A model generated the notes under the pieces. That model was not told where the DNA came from. It saw only the letters and a program-made list of their open reading frames with translations, and did not search any database. This document shows positions 7,048-15,573 of a stretch of 64,000 bases of DNA, piece after piece. Both the position numbers and the translations under genes were made by a program. The stretch is from CAYRES01 sp964423425. Lineage in GTDB: Bacteria; Actinomycetota; Thermoleophilia; RBG-16-64-13. The stretch spans positions 124,001-188,000 of the forward strand of contig CAYRES010000006.1 of assembly GCA_964423425.1 (NCBI GenBank), given 5' to 3'. The stretch's first letter is position 1. Each line of letters begins with the position of its first letter.

Positions 7048-9165
7048 CTACCGTTGCGGCAGCATGCGATCGAGGGTGTTCTTGATGAGTTTGAGAGACT
7101 GAACGTACAGCACACTCTTCCGTCTCGACAGCACATCGGCTTCACTCAGGCTCGTGAGGAATTCGTCCGGCCCGGAGAAGGGACGCATCCTCACCATGGC
7201 CGTGCCCAAGCCGGCGAGCACGTGTGAATCGCTGCCCGCCCCGGCGAGTATGCCGTACTTGTGCGCAAACCTCTCGGCCGCCGCATTGAACGACTCGAGT
7301 GCGAGTCTGGCATTGTAGATCTCGATGGCATCGATGTGATCGGCGTTGCGGACGAGAAGCTCATACGGCGGGGTGAAATGCAGCCGGTCGAAGGGATGGG
7401 GTACGTACACGAGCCCCCCTTGGGCCCGGATACGCTCGATGGTCTCCTCGAAGCTGAGACCGGGTGGGATCTCCTCCTCCAGGAAGAGCCCGATGACCTC
7501 CCCGTCCTTGGTCTTCACCTCCTCGGCCACGACCACGAGGAAGCCGTCACCTGCGGCCCGTGTCGCCCGTACGGCCTCCACGGCTCCGGAGATGGTGTTG
7601 TGGTCGGCTATGGCAAGGCCACCCAGCCCGACTTGGCGGGCGGCGGCCAATACCTCCTCCACGCTGCTCGTACAGTCGCCCGAGTGTTCGGTATGCACGT
7701 GGAGGTCGACAAGGATACGGCCGTCAGGGTCGACCGCCACGCGGCTGCGCCGGTGGCGGGGGAGCCGCGTGGTATGCACGGCGGCCGGGCGCTCCCACCC
7801 GCCCCTGCCGGCAACATTCACGTACGCCTCGATGAGTCGCTCAGTGGCTGCCGCCGCTTCAGCCGCACAGGATGGATGAGGCGGCGCCGACCCGCGAGGG
7901 AGCACACGCAGGCCCTCGGGGAGACCCGACGCCACACCGGCTTCCTCACGCTCTGCCCCCACGGTGTCGAACACGGATGCCCGCACCCAGCCGAGCGAGA
8001 CATACTCCTTGAGGGGAGGAAGGTCGGGACCCACGCAAGGAAGCCCAAGGAGGGCGCACTCCAGAATGGTCTCGTGAAACCACTCCCCACCCAAGAGAGG
8101 CAGGCACACCCAAGACGAACGACCGTAGAGAGGGAGGAGGTCGCGCTCGGAATCGTACTGCACCGTATCGAGGGAATCGCGCACCGCGCGGGGCACAGCG
8201 GGGAGCCGCCAGTTCCTGAGCGACGACAATTCGGCCGCGACCACGACTGACGGGTCTGCGGCTTCCGCGCTCCGGAGACTCCACTCCATGCCTTCGTCTT
8301 CCTCCCGGCCCCCATCCCGCGCCAGTGCACGGTAGAAGGCCCTGAGCCCCTTCCGATCGTCGCCCCTGAACACATAGAGCAGGAGGTTGCGCTCCGAGCC
8401 TACCTCAGTGGGCCGCCTGGCCGGCCCAGCGGCAGTACGCGGTTCAACCGCCGCCTCCGCTTCCCCAGTCAACGACAAGCCCTCCGGCGCCCACGAGAGT
8501 GGGAGCGGCCAAGGCCTATGCACCTCGTAATGCCCGCCCAAGAGTTCGCCAAGATAAGAGGCCCCTCCGAACGAGGTGGCCAGTCTGAGGTCGAGGCGTT
8601 CGAAGAAACGTGGAATGAAGGAGCGGCCGGCCTCGTATGAGAAAGAACCGGAAGGGGTCAGGTGGAAGGTGGCAACCACGGGACAGCGGGCCAACCGGAC
8701 GGCACTGAAACTGAGGGACGGCGCCAACGGCTCGTGTACATGCAACAGATCGAAGCCGGCGGCGTCGAGGAAGCGCTCGAGCCTCAGCGTGATGTCGACC
8801 GGAAGGCCGACCCCCACCACCCGGCCCTGGGTGCGCAGGGTGAACGCACGCCCCACGATCGCCACGGGCACCCCGTCGGAGGATCTGAGTACTCCCTCCG
8901 TGCCACGAGGAAGCAGAGACGGGTCGGGCTCGTCGCCCTCGTACCACTCGTGAAGGAGTCTGCGGATGCTGCCGGCCTCGGAGTCGGTGAAGGCGCTGCG
9001 CATGCGCCGCAGATCGGTGTGGCTGCCGGTGGAGGCCACCACCACCGGACGGTGGCCCTGCCGGATGAGTTCGCGGGCCAACCTGGCTACATGACGGTTG
9101 ACCGCGCTCGGCTGATCCCAAGCGAACGGGGTGACGAGCCCTATGCGAAGTCTCTGGTGGTTCAT
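7048..9165 (-). CDS. fusion of GT4-type glycosyltransferase and PHP phosphoesterase
   Basis: This is a two-part protein of 705 residues. Residues 1 to about 400 form a GT-B glycosyltransferase, opening with RLRIGLVTPFAW and carrying an EX7E nucleotide-sugar motif (EWFHETILE). Residues about 485-690 form a PHP metal-dependent phosphoesterase with intact ligands: HVHTEHSGD, ADHNT, VPHPFDR and GAGSDSH. It is the last gene after a CDP-alcohol phosphotransferase and inositol-3-phosphate synthase, so a PimA-like role in sugar transfer to phosphatidylinositol is likely. The PHP part could remove the phosphate from phosphatidylinositol phosphate; both roles are inference. A GTG at 9273, directly after the ino1 stop, would add 36 residues. 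The ATG at 9165 fits the start of the fold better. Confidence 0.88.
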   Translation of the reverse strand: MNHQRLRIGLVTPFAWDQPSAVNRHVARLARELIRQGHRPVVVASTGSHTDLRRMRSAFTDSEAGSIRRLLHEWYEGDEPDPSLLPRGTEGVLRSSDGVPVAIVGRAFTLRTQGRVVGVGLPVDITLRLERFLDAAGFDLLHVHEPLAPSLSFSAVRLARCPVVATFHLTPSGSFSYEAGRSFIPRFFERLDLRLATSFGGASYLGELLGGHYEVHRPWPLPLSWAPEGLSLTGEAEAAVEPRTAAGPARRPTEVGSERNLLLYVFRGDDRKGLRAFYRALARDGGREEDEGMEWSLRSAEAADPSVVVAAELSSLRNWRLPAVPRAVRDSLDTVQYDSERDLLPLYGRSSWVCLPLLGGEWFHETILECALLGLPCVGPDLPPLKEYVSLGWVRASVFDTVGAEREEAGVASGLPEGLRVLPRGSAPPHPSCAAEAAAATERLIEAYVNVAGRGGWERPAAVHTTRLPRHRRSRVAVDPDGRILVDLHVHTEHSGDCTSSVEEVLAAARQVGLGGLAIADHNTISGAVEAVRATRAAGDGFLVVVAEEVKTKDGEVIGLFLEEEIPPGLSFEETIERIRAQGGLVYVPHPFDRLHFTPPYELLVRNADHIDAIEIYNARLALESFNAAAERFAHKYGILAGAGSDSHVLAGLGTAMVRMRPFSGPDEFLTSLSEADVLSRRKSVLYVQSLKLIKNTLDRMLPQR

Positions 9166-9273
9166 ACGACCACTGGTCGGCACACAGCCGGCACCGGCGG
9201 CACAGACCCCGGCCCACCGCGCACCACACGGCGAGACACCGGGAGCCGGCGCCGCGCGGCGCCTGTGCTTCAC

Positions 9274-10431
9274 CTACTCGGCCGCTACCCCGCCGTTCTC
9301 GTCCTTCCCACCCGCCGGCGAAGCAGGGGTGTCGGCGCACGGCATTCTCCCTCGGGCATCGCCGCCTGCGATGAACGACTCGGTGAAGAGCCGCGCCTCG
9401 GCATCACTGTACTGCTCGGGAGGAGACTTCATGAAGTATGACGAAGGAGCGAAGAGAGCGCCCGAGATGCCACGGTCGAGAGCCAGCTTGGCACACCGTA
9501 CCGCATCGATGACGATGCCGGCCGAGTTGGGCGAGTCGACCACCTCGAGCTTCAGCTCGATATTGAGTGGTACATCACCGAAGGTGCGCCCCTCCAAGCG
9601 GATGTACGCCCACTTGCGGTCGTCGAGCCACTCCACGTAATCGGAAGGACCGATATGTATGTTGCGGCTGCCCATATCGTAATCGAGTTGGGAGGACACC
9701 GCGTTGGTCTTGGAGATCTTCTTGCTCTCCAAGCGCTCCCTTTCCAACATGTTGAGGAAGTCGGTGTTGCCGCCGACGTTGAGCTGGCTGGTGCGCTCCA
9801 AGCGCACTCCCCTCTCCCGCATGAGACGGGCGAGCACGCGGTGCACGATGGTGGCCCCCACCTGTGACTTGATGTCGTCACCGATGACGGGAAGGCCGCG
9901 TTCGATGAACCTGCTCTGCCAGTACTCCTCGCGGGCGATGAACACGGGGATGCAGTTGACGAAGGCACAACCCGCCTCGAGCACCTGCTCCACGTACCAC
10001 TTGGTGGCCATCTCGCTGCCCACAGGCAGGTAGTTGACCACCACGTCTGTCTTGGTGTCTTTCAATATGCCCACGATGTCGTCGGTGGGGCCGGGCGCCT
10101 TCTCGATGACCTCCGAGAGATACTTGCCCAAGCCGTCGTGGGTCATACCCCGGTAGACGGGAACGCCGAGGTGAGGCACGTCGCAGAACACAGGAGTGCA
10201 GTTCATGCCCCCGTGGAGGGCCTCCGAGAGGTCTTTGCCCACCTTGGTCTTGTCTATATCGAACGCAGCCGTGAACTCGATGTCGGAGATGTGATAGCCG
10301 CCCAGGTTGACGTGCATAAGACCGGGCACGAACTCCTCGACGTCGGCCTTGCGATAGTACTGCACGCCTTGCACGAACGAAGACGCACAGTTGCCCGCGC
10401 CGATGATTGCCACCCGCACTTTGCCGCTCAA
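9274..10431 (-). CDS. ino1: inositol-3-phosphate synthase
   Basis: An NAD-dependent enzyme that converts glucose 6-phosphate to 1D-myo-inositol 3-phosphate, the head group for inositol lipids. At 385 residues it has the length of the short actinobacterial/archaeal type. The Rossmann motif GAGNCA lies at 11-16, and the conserved KTDVVVNYLPVGSE and GDDIKSQVGATI segments are present. The start is a TTG at 10431-10429, six bases after AGGAGG. It overlaps the stop of the upstream phosphotransferase (TTGA), so translation is probably coupled. The product and the upstream enzyme form one pathway. Confidence 0.95.
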   Translation of the reverse strand: MSGKVRVAIIGAGNCASSFVQGVQYYRKADVEEFVPGLMHVNLGGYHISDIEFTAAFDIDKTKVGKDLSEALHGGMNCTPVFCDVPHLGVPVYRGMTHDGLGKYLSEVIEKAPGPTDDIVGILKDTKTDVVVNYLPVGSEMATKWYVEQVLEAGCAFVNCIPVFIAREEYWQSRFIERGLPVIGDDIKSQVGATIVHRVLARLMRERGVRLERTSQLNVGGNTDFLNMLERERLESKKISKTNAVSSQLDYDMGSRNIHIGPSDYVEWLDDRKWAYIRLEGRTFGDVPLNIELKLEVVDSPNSAGIVIDAVRCAKLALDRGISGALFAPSSYFMKSPPEQYSDAEARLFTESFIAGGDARGRMPCADTPASPAGGKDENGGVAAE

Positions 10432-11063
10432 CGATCGCCTCCTGTGTTGTGGTGAGAGCCGGCGCGCTCTTCTGCGCGTAGAGCTCGGTATGTGTGTACG
10501 ACTCTCTGCCCTACGGTGAACAAGGTGAGTGCCACCATGATGTAGACGACGTAGGAGAGTACATTGAAGAAGAGACCTACGGCGATCAGCACCACCCGCT
10601 CCGGCCGGCTCGCCAGGCCGACCTTGCACTCCAAGCCGAGCCCCTCGGCCCTGGCTCTAGTGTAACTCACAAGCAGTGAACCAAGTAGCGCGACAACAAC
10701 GAGCGCCACGTCGACCACACGACCCTGGACGGCGAACCAATACGCGATCGCCGCCATGATGGCTCCTTCGGACACGCGGTCAAGAGTCGAGTCGAGATAG
10801 GCTCCGAAAGCGGTCTCCCGGCCCGAATATCGTGCGAGGGCGCCGTCGAGCATGTCGAACAACCCTCCCACGACGAACACCACCCCCGCCCACACCAGCA
10901 GGTCGAAACCCACCAGAACCGCCGCGCCCACGTTGAGGAGCGTGCCGAATACGGTGATGGAGTTGGGACCTACTCTGAGGTGAGTGAGGAGCCGGGTGAG
11001 CGGGCTGAGCGCCCTGCGCAGTTGTACCCCGAAGAAGTTGCGGATGTTTTCCGATTTCTCCAT
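10428..11063 (-). CDS. CDP-alcohol phosphatidyltransferase, probable phosphatidylinositol phosphate synthase
   Basis: A membrane enzyme, 211 residues, with the complete CDP-alcohol signature D-x2-D-G-x2-A-R-x8-G-x3-D-x3-D (D70, D73, D91, D95) and about six hydrophobic helices. The signature is shared by PgsA, PssA and PIP synthases. The coupled ino1 gene makes inositol 3-phosphate plus CDP-diacylglycerol the likely substrates, giving phosphatidylinositol phosphate. The ATG at 11063 is chosen over an upstream in-frame start at 11120, because the promoter elements lie inside that extension. Confidence 0.88.
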   Translation of the reverse strand: MEKSENIRNFFGVQLRRALSPLTRLLTHLRVGPNSITVFGTLLNVGAAVLVGFDLLVWAGVVFVVGGLFDMLDGALARYSGRETAFGAYLDSTLDRVSEGAIMAAIAYWFAVQGRVVDVALVVVALLGSLLVSYTRARAEGLGLECKVGLASRPERVVLIAVGLFFNVLSYVVYIMVALTLFTVGQRVVHTYRALRAEERAGSHHNTGGDR

Positions 11064-11091
11064 ACGTGCTAGCGGGGGCCGGAACACAGCG

Positions 11092-11120
11092 ATTCTAACA
11101 GCATTGCCCGCCCCCCACAA
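11092..11120 (-). promoter_or_regulatory. promoter of the inositol-phospholipid operon
   Basis: On the minus strand TTGTGG (11120-11115) and TAGAAT (11097-11092) are separated by 17 bases. The predicted start of transcription is about 20 bases before the ATG at 11063. This placement supports the downstream start of the phosphotransferase gene. Confidence 0.55.
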
Positions 11121-11181
11121 TTGATGCCGGGCGGCGGCGGAAGAACACGGAAGTTCTCCCGGGGCGAGGCGGCGCGAGACC

Positions 11182-12342
11182 TCACTCCACCTCCTTCGAG
11201 GAAGCCGGCGTGGAGGCCGGCGTGGACGGCTCAGGCTCCTGTTCGGTAGCCGTGAGGATCATGCCGTCGTCGAGCACCCACGGTGCCCTCGACCACTTGA
11301 AGTGGTAGTAGTTCAGGGTGTGCTTGAGCATGGCGATGATGGGAGCGACCAGCAGCATACCGAAGATGCCCGCGATCTGCGCGCCGGCCAACACCGCGAA
11401 GATGACCACCAGAGGATGGACTCCCAAGGTGGTACCCATGATGTTGGGCGTGAGGATGTGGCTCTCCAACAACTGCACGAGCAGGTAGATCACTCCCACC
11501 CAGATGGCCGCCTCCGGTGAGTGGAACAGCGCAGCGATGACCGGGGGAATGGCTCCGAGCCACGGGCCGATATAGGGGATGACCTCGGTCACCCCCGCCC
11601 ACACCCCGAACAGGAACGCCCAACGGCTGCCCTCGGGCCAGATACCCACGACGTCCCATCCGAGTATCCACACCCCCAAGCCGGCCGAGAGCCCGACCGA
11701 GACGGCGAGGAGGGACTGGCCCTTGACGTAGGTGATGAACGACCGCTGGAGGCCACCCACGTACTTCGCGGCGACCTCTTCCCCTCCGGGCAGGATGCGA
11801 ACCATGGCCTTCTGTAGACGCTTGCCGTCGGCCAGCATGTAGAAGCTGATGATGACGATCATGAAACCGGTCACGAGGCTCGCTACCACGTTGGTGCCAA
11901 ACCTGAACAGCACTCCGAGCGCATCGGTGCCCCGGGTCCCCAACCACTCGTCCAGCCGGCCCACGAGGGCGGGCAGATCCAAGTTGACACCCCGCACCTC
12001 CAGCCACACCTTGGCGTCCTCGAGCCACAGCTCGAAGGAGCGGCCCCACTCGGGGATTCTCCCCAGGAGCCCTTTGGCCTGGTTCACGAGCGGCGGCAGC
12101 GCCAACACCATAACCGCCACCACGAGGCCCAGGAACACAAGGTACACAAGTGTGACCGCAAGCCCGCGCGGGACCTTGAGCCTGCCCAGGAGCATGACCA
12201 GCGGATTGAGCAGCAAGACGATGAAGATCGCCAACACGAAGGCGAAGACGGCATTGCTCATGGCACGCACCACGTAGAAGACGATGACGATGCCGATGAC
12301 TATGAGAATGGCCTGGGCCCAGCGAGGTACCTTGATCTCCAA
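11182..12342 (-). CDS. AI-2E family transporter (PerM/YdiK-like)
   Basis: A 386-residue integral membrane protein of the PF01594 family. Members include AI-2 exporters and Na+/H+ or Na+(Li+)/H+ antiporters; the substrate here is unknown. Visible features are an N-terminal helical hairpin, a long periplasmic or cytosolic loop (about 75-150), and the conserved C-terminal segment around PYIGPWLGAIPP and HILTPNIMG. The start is TTG at 12342, with GGGGAAG upstream. The C-terminus ends in a Pro/Thr/Ser-rich tail. It stands alone between the inositol operon and a divergent LytM-like gene. Confidence 0.9.
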   Translation of the reverse strand: MEIKVPRWAQAILIVIGIVIVFYVVRAMSNAVFAFVLAIFIVLLLNPLVMLLGRLKVPRGLAVTLVYLVFLGLVVAVMVLALPPLVNQAKGLLGRIPEWGRSFELWLEDAKVWLEVRGVNLDLPALVGRLDEWLGTRGTDALGVLFRFGTNVVASLVTGFMIVIISFYMLADGKRLQKAMVRILPGGEEVAAKYVGGLQRSFITYVKGQSLLAVSVGLSAGLGVWILGWDVVGIWPEGSRWAFLFGVWAGVTEVIPYIGPWLGAIPPVIAALFHSPEAAIWVGVIYLLVQLLESHILTPNIMGTTLGVHPLVVIFAVLAGAQIAGIFGMLLVAPIIAMLKHTLNYYHFKWSRAPWVLDDGMILTATEQEPEPSTPASTPASSKEVE

Positions 12343-12416
12343 GAAAGAGCTTCCCCCCCCCTCACACGTGGCCGGCTGCGACCGACCCGCCAGGATGTCG
12401 CCTTCGCGCGGCCTCC

Positions 12417-12443
12417 ATTATAGAGAAAACGCCCCCGGGACAA
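12417..12443 (-). promoter_or_regulatory. promoter of the AI-2E family gene
   Basis: The minus strand carries a perfect TATAAT (12422-12417) with TTGTCC (12443-12438) upstream. The spacer is 15 bases, shorter than ideal. It lies in the 178-base divergent spacer. Confidence 0.45.
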
Positions 12444-12483
12444 TACGTCTCGTCGGGAATCAGATTCCGTGCCGGGGCTTTGC

Positions 12484-12513
12484 TTGTCCCCTTCTTTGAA
12501 ACAGTGGTAAGCT
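12484..12513 (+). promoter_or_regulatory. promoter for a probable leaderless transcript
   Basis: TTGTCC (12484-12489), an 18-base spacer and TAAGCT (12508-12513) end only 7 bases before the ATG at 12521. No Shine-Dalgarno site lies between. Transcription would begin at or next to the A of the start codon. Confidence 0.5.
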
Positions 12514-12520
12514 GCACATA

Positions 12521-13342
12521 ATGCCAGGGAGGGCTTCTGAGACCGAGATGCTTCTTCGGAAGCGGCGCTACGAGGCGAACGCCCGCCGACGGCACCGCGA
12601 TGCGCTGGTGAGAAAACGGCGCCTGCGGCTGCTGGGGGCGATCGTACTCGTCCTCACTGTGGCGACGGCATGGACGGTCATGTCGCTCGCCGACAACTCC
12701 ACCGCCCAAGTCGCCGACGCCGAGCTCCTGGTACCCGCCACGCCCAGTGATTCCTCCCCCGTGGACTCGCTCGGCAGCGAACACCCGGTCTTCTGCCGTC
12801 TCGACGGCAAGAATGTGGTGCTACCGGTTCCGGCCGGCACCGCCACCATCATCGCGTACAGCCCCTTGAGCGACGAACGGGCGTTCCCCTTCACACCCAT
12901 CGGCGAGAGGGTCAATGAGAGTGCGGTGGCCCGCGGCCTCAGCCGCGTCTTCTCGGGCGACTCCACCATCCGCTATCACGTCTTCAGCACCAAGGGGCGG
13001 GTGGTGGCCGAAACAGCCGCAGTCGCCATAGGCGCGCCCGAGGGCACACCGGTCATGAGCCCCGTCTCCGGTGAGGTGGTGGCGGTCAAGGAGTACAAGC
13101 TTCACGGCAAGTACGACGACGTGCAGATCGATATACGGCCGCAGGGAGTGAGCGATGTCATCATCAGCATCCTCCTCCTCGATGAACCGGCGGTCATCAT
13201 AGGCGAGCGCGTTGAAGCCGGCAAAACCTGTCTGGGTGAGGTACGAGCCCCGGTGGGTGAGCTGGGTTCCCGTATCGCCGAGATCACCCGGGATTCCGGC
13301 AGCCACGTCCACCTCCAGGTCACCCGCAGCCCACTGGAGTAG
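12521..13342 (+). CDS. membrane-anchored protein with degenerate LytM/M23-like domain
   Basis: A 273-residue protein with a basic cytoplasmic N-terminus, one membrane helix (about 39-57), a spacer and an extracytoplasmic beta domain. The segment APEGTPVMSPVSGEVV and the final GSHVHLQV resemble the core of M23/LytM endopeptidases, including the HxH pair. The earlier zinc ligands (His, and Asp in the GIDI region) are absent, so it is probably a non-catalytic LytM-type protein, as known for activators of cell-wall hydrolases. It is transcribed alone, probably from a leaderless mRNA. Confidence 0.75.
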   Translation: MPGRASETEMLLRKRRYEANARRRHRDALVRKRRLRLLGAIVLVLTVATAWTVMSLADNSTAQVADAELLVPATPSDSSPVDSLGSEHPVFCRLDGKNVVLPVPAGTATIIAYSPLSDERAFPFTPIGERVNESAVARGLSRVFSGDSTIRYHVFSTKGRVVAETAAVAIGAPEGTPVMSPVSGEVVAVKEYKLHGKYDDVQIDIRPQGVSDVIISILLLDEPAVIIGERVEAGKTCLGEVRAPVGELGSRIAEITRDSGSHVHLQVTRSPLE

Positions 13343-13416
13343 CCCTCGGTTCGAATTCCCAGACGGGCGGCCGTTCCAGTCGCCTCGGACCTGCAGCCCG
13401 ACCCCAGACCCTGACC

Positions 13417-14961
13417 CTACGCCCCGAAGCGGATGCCCTGCGCGAGGGGCATCTCGTTCCCGTAGTTGATGGTCACGGTCTGCCTGCGGGCATACGCCCT
13501 CCACGCATCCGACCCGCTTTCCCTCCCTCCGCCGGTGTCCTTCTCGCCGCCAAAGGCGCCCCCGATCTCAGCACCCGCCGTGCTGGTGTTGACGTTCACC
13601 AACCCGCAGTCGGAGCCTCTGTGCGAGAGGAAGTACTCGGCCTCGCGCAGGTCGGTGGTGAATATGCTCGAGGAGAGACCCTGAGGAACCGCGTTGTGGA
13701 TGGCACAGGCTTCATCCAGAGTCTGGTAGCGCATGACGTAGAGGATTGGGGCAAATGTCTCCTCGGACACGACGGGCATGGAGGGCTCGGCTTCCACGAG
13801 TGTGGGCACGGCATAGAATCCTTCCTCCAAGCCCGGTGGCTCGAACTTGCCGGCCCCGTACACCACTCTGCCCCCCTGGCTCCGGGCTTCCCGGATGCCG
13901 GCGAAATACGCCTTGAGTGCTTCCGCGTCGATGAGCGGCCCCACCAGCGTCTTGTCCTCGAGCGGGTTGCCGATGCTGATGGTCTTGTAGAGATCGGTGA
14001 GGGAAGCGAGGAAGCGCTGGTAGATACCTTCCTGCACGATGAGCCGGCGGGTCGACGTGCAGCGCTGCCCTGCGGTCGCCAGGGCGCCGAAAGCCACCCC
14101 CTTCAAGGCGAGCGCAAGGTCGGCGCGCTCCGTGACCACAGCGGCGTTGTTGCCGCCCAACTCCAATAGGGAGCGGCCCAAGCGCCGGGCCACGGCCGCA
14201 GCGACACCTCTGCCCGATCTCACCGAACCGGTGAACGAGACCAGGGGCAACCTGCGATCGTTGGCCATGCGGTCGCCTATGCCCGAACCACTCCCGCACA
14301 GGAGCGAGAAGACCGGGGGTAGTCCCCTCGACTCCATCACCTCCGCTACGATCTTGATGCACGCGACAGCCGTGAGAGGAGTTCTCGAAGACGGCTTCCA
14401 GATGACCGTATCGCCCATGACCGCCGCGATGAACGCGTTCCACGACCACACCGCTGCGGGAAAGTTGAAGGAGGTGATGACAGCCACCGCCCCCAAGGGC
14501 TGCCACTGCTCGAACATGCGGTGAAGACGTCTCTCGCTGGGGAAGACCCCCCCTTGCCGCCCTCGTCCCAACCCGGCCGCATACCTACCCAGGTCGATCA
14601 TCTCCTGGACTTCTCCCTGGCCTTCGGCCCGCGGTTTGCCGGTTTCAAGCGAGATGAGGAGACCGAGTTCGCGCTTGCGCCGCTCCAGCTCGTTGGCGAC
14701 ACACGTGACGGCTCCGGCACGTTCGGGGGCGGGCAGCATCGACCACTCGGCCAATGCGGCTCTCGATCGGGAAAGAACCCACTCATACTCCTCGGAACGA
14801 GCGCTCTGCACCTGAGCGAGCCGCTTGTCGTTGATGGGAGACCGGGTCTCGATGACCGGCCCATCCGGCGCCGCTCTCCACTCTCCCGCGTACACCCCCG
14901 AGCACTCCTCCTCGATGCCCAGGGCGTGCAGCACCGCCCTCTTCGTCTCTGTGAAGTTCAT
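13417..14961 (-). CDS. ALDH7-type aldehyde dehydrogenase (alpha-aminoadipic semialdehyde dehydrogenase)
   Basis: A 514-residue NAD(P)-dependent aldehyde dehydrogenase. The catalytic cysteine lies in ATAGQRCTSTRR, the general base in LLELGGNN, and the C-terminal segment GGEKDTGGGRESGSDAW followed by TINYG is typical of the antiquitin/ALDH7 family. These enzymes oxidise alpha-aminoadipic semialdehyde (piperideine-6-carboxylate) in lysine breakdown. No other lysine-pathway gene is adjacent, so the substrate is inferred. It is monocistronic, with GCGAGG just before the ATG. Confidence 0.9.
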   Translation of the reverse strand: MNFTETKRAVLHALGIEEECSGVYAGEWRAAPDGPVIETRSPINDKRLAQVQSARSEEYEWVLSRSRAALAEWSMLPAPERAGAVTCVANELERRKRELGLLISLETGKPRAEGQGEVQEMIDLGRYAAGLGRGRQGGVFPSERRLHRMFEQWQPLGAVAVITSFNFPAAVWSWNAFIAAVMGDTVIWKPSSRTPLTAVACIKIVAEVMESRGLPPVFSLLCGSGSGIGDRMANDRRLPLVSFTGSVRSGRGVAAAVARRLGRSLLELGGNNAAVVTERADLALALKGVAFGALATAGQRCTSTRRLIVQEGIYQRFLASLTDLYKTISIGNPLEDKTLVGPLIDAEALKAYFAGIREARSQGGRVVYGAGKFEPPGLEEGFYAVPTLVEAEPSMPVVSEETFAPILYVMRYQTLDEACAIHNAVPQGLSSSIFTTDLREAEYFLSHRGSDCGLVNVNTSTAGAEIGGAFGGEKDTGGGRESGSDAWRAYARRQTVTINYGNEMPLAQGIRFGA

Positions 14962-15135
14962 AGCCTCGCGCCCCCCAACGCATGAGCACTCACCTCTTCC
15001 GCAGACATCATCTCACGATTCTGCAAGAATAGAAGCTGTAGTCGGCGCACAGATTCAGTCCACGGTCCGCGCATTCTCCGGGTCCCAAGGGACGGCATAC
15101 CCGGTGGTCCAAAGAGGCGGGAAAGGAGGACAGGG

Positions 15136-15471
15136 GTGCACCAAACCCGCCCTGGCATGCTCGCTCTGGTCATCACCTTGATGCTGGGGATTCTCCTGGC
15201 CTTTCCCGGCCTTGCCCTCGCTGAAAACGCCGCTCAGCCCGAGCAGGCCGAAGAAGGCTGGCAGTGGGAGTACCTCCTGGGTGCCGCTGCGGTGTTGGTG
15301 GTTCTCGTCTTCCTCCTCAGCCTGCGCCCGGGGCGGACCTGGCGGCGGGAATTGCGCGAAGGCAGGCAACCCGCCGAGGAGGGCCCGGAACGGGAGGCCG
15401 GTGAAACCGCAGGGCCTCCCGGCTCCTCCGCTCCGGGCGGCGGCTCCGGGAGGGATCAGCTTCCCCGGTAG
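15136..15471 (+). CDS. small secreted/membrane protein of unknown function
   Basis: A 111-residue product that I do not recognise. It begins at a GTG six bases after a strong AAAGGAGG site. The N-terminus is a signal peptide ending near ALAEN. A short acidic linker precedes one membrane helix (about 39-60), followed by a charged Arg/Glu/Pro/Gly-rich cytoplasmic tail. It sits upstream of the ABC exporter operon but has its own 100-base gap. Confidence 0.65.
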   Translation: MHQTRPGMLALVITLMLGILLAFPGLALAENAAQPEQAEEGWQWEYLLGAAAVLVVLVFLLSLRPGRTWRRELREGRQPAEEGPEREAGETAGPPGSSAPGGGSGRDQLPR

Positions 15472-15573
15472 CACGATCCTCTACAATAGGGTGGTTTGAT
15501 CCGAAAGCAGGGCAGGCCTTCGCTCCTGCCCCCGATATCATGTCTTCGCGACTCCCGCGAAACGAGGTGACCG

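Noticed and set aside
13340..13365. TTCGAAT flanked by G resembling a tRNA T-loop after the LytM-like gene
   Set aside because: The base after the loop is T, not C, the stem does not pair, and no acceptor or anticodon arm is found nearby.
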